Part shown: positions 26,000 to 27,670 of the stretch, piece after piece
How the letters are laid out: each line of letters opens with the position of its first letter
How positions within the stretch are numbered: position 1 is the stretch's first letter
Assembly: GCA_964396055.1 (NCBI GenBank)
Contig: CAYNDV010000052.1
Span: 1-27,670 of the forward strand
Direction of reading: 5' to 3'
Length of the DNA: 27,670 bases
Source: CAYJPV01 sp964396055
Lineage (GTDB): Bacteria > Acidobacteriota > Vicinamibacteria > Vicinamibacterales > JAKQTR01
Translations under genes and position numbers: made by a program
Notes under the pieces: model-generated
Told to the model about the DNA's origin: nothing
Database searches by the model: none
Seen by the model: the letters and a program-made list of their open reading frames with translations, nothing else

Positions 26000-27590
26000 C
26001 GAAGTAGTTCGTGTACTTGCTCCACAGGTCTTCGGCCAGCTTCCAGTAGGCCTCCACGGCGCCGTTGGCCATGTCGTGGGAGTACTTCGTGAGGTACGCG
26101 CGGGCCTTCGCGGGATCCTGCCTGTGGAGCGCGACGGCTTCTGCCTCCACCCGGGCCTGATCGGCCCAGGCCTTCTCCTCGATGGGCCGCCACACCTTCT
26201 CGATGTCCGCCGCCATGGGCTGCCAGCGCAGGAACGCCAACTGGCTCACCTGACGGAACGCCCACCACGCGCAGTCGCGCCGGAACTTCGCGCGTCCGTC
26301 CACCATGTAACTGGCGGGCATCTGGTCGATGCCGATGTAGAACGGCGTGTGCGGCGTGGTCATCGGGTTGTCGTAGCCGAGCCACACGACGCCGCCGATC
26401 GGATCCGGCAGCCACTTCCGGCTCTGGGTCACGCTGAGGTAGGTGGCGCGCTTGCAGGCGATGGTCCGCTCGGCCGGCACCTTGAACGCGTCCAGGTAGT
26501 CGTTGTTCATGAACGGGTTGGCGATGGGGTTCTTCGTCGCCTTGCCGTCCTTGTCGATCTTCATGATCGTCCGCGTCATGTCGTACGGCGTGTTCTCGTA
26601 CGTGTCGCGGAAGATGTCGAAGACGTCCTTCACCGACAGCTTCTTCTCGGGCTTCACCGACAGCGGGTAGTGCTCGGCATTGGGATCGAGGTTCAACGAC
26701 GGGGCCAGCCGGCTCAGGGCCCGCCACTCGCGGCGGCGGCTGCCCAGGCTGCTGCGCGAGCCGTACACGGTGGAGAACTCGAAGGGCTCGCCGCTCGCGG
26801 GGTTCCACCAGCCGAGCTGCTCGGCCAGCGTGTGAACGTTCGCCGACGCCAGGTAGTTGTCCGGGTCCTTCAGGTTCAGCTTGCGGATACGCGGCGCGTT
26901 GGCCGACACCGCCACCTCATCGTCCGGGATCCGGACCGCCGCCCACACGGCGCCGAGGTTGCCACGGCCGGGCCCCATGATCTCGAAGAACCACACCTCG
27001 TCCTTGTCGGCAAAGGTGAACGCCTCGCCCCAGTCGTTGTAGCCGTACTGCTTCGTCAGCTCGTCGGCGATGCGGATGGCCTCGCGGGCCGTCTTCGCAC
27101 GCTCGAGGACCAGGCGGTAGAGCTCGGGACAGTCGATGATGCCCTTGTCGCTCTTCAGTTCGCGTTTGCCGCCGAACGTCGTCTCGCCAATCGCGAGCTG
27201 GTGCTCGTTCATGATCGGGTAGGCGGCATTCAGGAACTTGTAGGTCTGCGGCACCTGCGGGATCTCACCCGCAGGGATACGATCGGGGTCGTCCGGCCCC
27301 TTGCTCTCCTTCGGGTCCATCCACAGCGTGGCCATCGCACCAGGACGGTGCGTCTGGTTCGGCACCATGTTCATCCACGTGCGGTCCGTCGTGCTGTCGC
27401 ACGAGTGGGACGTCATCGTGGAGCCGTCCACCGACGCAAGCCTGCCGACCAGCACGCTGGTGCAGCCTTCGCATTCGCAGAACAGCCCCTCGGGCAGTTC
27501 CTGCACCGCCAGGGCCGGCTGGAGCCCGAGCACAGCCACCAGGCACACGAGAATGGACAACGAACGTCGGAGTGTCAGGGATCTCAGCAT
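25995..27590 (-). CDS. Secreted C69-family dipeptidase
   Basis: C69 enzymes are N-terminal-nucleophile hydrolases that cleave dipeptides. The 531-residue product has a signal peptide (1-28, ALA-VQ), a short prosegment, and CTSVLVGRLASVDGSTMTSHSCD, with Cys43 as the likely nucleophile exposed by processing. The family's MNEHQLAIGETTFGG, AREAIRIADELTKQYGY, EVWFFEIMGPG and later Trp/Tyr-rich C-terminal blocks follow. Length is typical for the larger bacterial members. ATG 27590 has GGTGA 3 nt upstream, which is close, but the signal peptide fixes the start. It converges on the protease cluster and may finish the breakdown of peptides released by it; that link is inference. Confidence 0.92.
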   Translation of the reverse strand: MLRSLTLRRSLSILVCLVAVLGLQPALAVQELPEGLFCECEGCTSVLVGRLASVDGSTMTSHSCDSTTDRTWMNMVPNQTHRPGAMATLWMDPKESKGPDDPDRIPAGEIPQVPQTYKFLNAAYPIMNEHQLAIGETTFGGKRELKSDKGIIDCPELYRLVLERAKTAREAIRIADELTKQYGYNDWGEAFTFADKDEVWFFEIMGPGRGNLGAVWAAVRIPDDEVAVSANAPRIRKLNLKDPDNYLASANVHTLAEQLGWWNPASGEPFEFSTVYGSRSSLGSRRREWRALSRLAPSLNLDPNAEHYPLSVKPEKKLSVKDVFDIFRDTYENTPYDMTRTIMKIDKDGKATKNPIANPFMNNDYLDAFKVPAERTIACKRATYLSVTQSRKWLPDPIGGVVWLGYDNPMTTPHTPFYIGIDQMPASYMVDGRAKFRRDCAWWAFRQVSQLAFLRWQPMAADIEKVWRPIEEKAWADQARVEAEAVALHRQDPAKARAYLTKYSHDMANGAVEAYWKLAEDLWSKYTNYFD

Positions 27591-27619
27591 GGGTCACCGT
27601 GGGCTGGTGCGGGGGCTGC

Positions 27620-27670
<51 letters not shown>

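Overview
This is a high-GC bacterial chromosome segment. The gene set and order, very GC-rich codon use, WD40, HEAT and carboxypeptidase-regulatory-like proteins, C69 dipeptidase, Ku and many intergenic microsatellite-like arrays suggest a member of the Acidobacteriota, possibly class Vicinamibacteria. That placement is inference from general familiarity, not from a database search. No rRNA, tRNA, CRISPR, prophage or insertion sequence was recognised.

Layout. 1-2326 (minus): cmk then rpsA (the rpsA 3' end lies outside the window), separated by three heptamer arrays. 2397-4448 (minus): a secreted WD40 protein with about 14 repeats. 4610-5797 (plus): a membrane-anchored alpha/beta hydrolase. 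5877-6836 (plus): an RluB-type pseudouridine synthase whose 3' end overlaps scpB head-on. 6655-12147 (minus): uvrC, an M50 protease, trpS, scpA and scpB, with coupled or overlapping junctions from the M50 gene to scpA. 12146-13054 (plus): a CDP-alcohol phosphatidyltransferase. 13058-15958 (minus): ku, a small membrane protein, tdk and efp. 16077-17732 (plus): Hsp20 and an HtrA/DegP-like protease. 17785-22975 (minus): uvrA, a secreted HEAT-repeat protein and an AAG-type glycosylase, joined by two 4-nt overlaps. 23297-25819 (plus): two tandem paralogous secreted V8-like (glutamyl endopeptidase-type) proteases and a small lipoprotein. 25995-27590 (minus): a secreted C69-family dipeptidase.

How the genes fit together. 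Most of the window is housekeeping: translation (rpsA, trpS, efp, rluB), chromosome segregation (scpA/scpB), nucleotide supply (cmk, tdk), DNA repair (uvrA, uvrC, ku, aag) and envelope protein quality control (htrA, hsp20, M50). The right end is an extracellular proteolysis module: two Glu-specific-type proteases with nearly the same promoter, a lipoprotein and a dipeptidase.

The most unusual feature is a set of intergenic tandem arrays with different unit sequences but the same 7-bp period, at ten places. They tend to sit at gene ends, sometimes supply the stop codon, and in one case are translated into a protein tail. Other points worth a second look are a shared extended -10 promoter box (TGCTAxxAT), a double palindrome at the uvrC stop codon, EF-P with Asn at the normally modified loop tip, UvrA with an acidic insert of about 105 residues, and the long antisense overlap of the rluB and scpB tails. 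I did not find convincing evidence of a wholly new defence or biosynthetic system.
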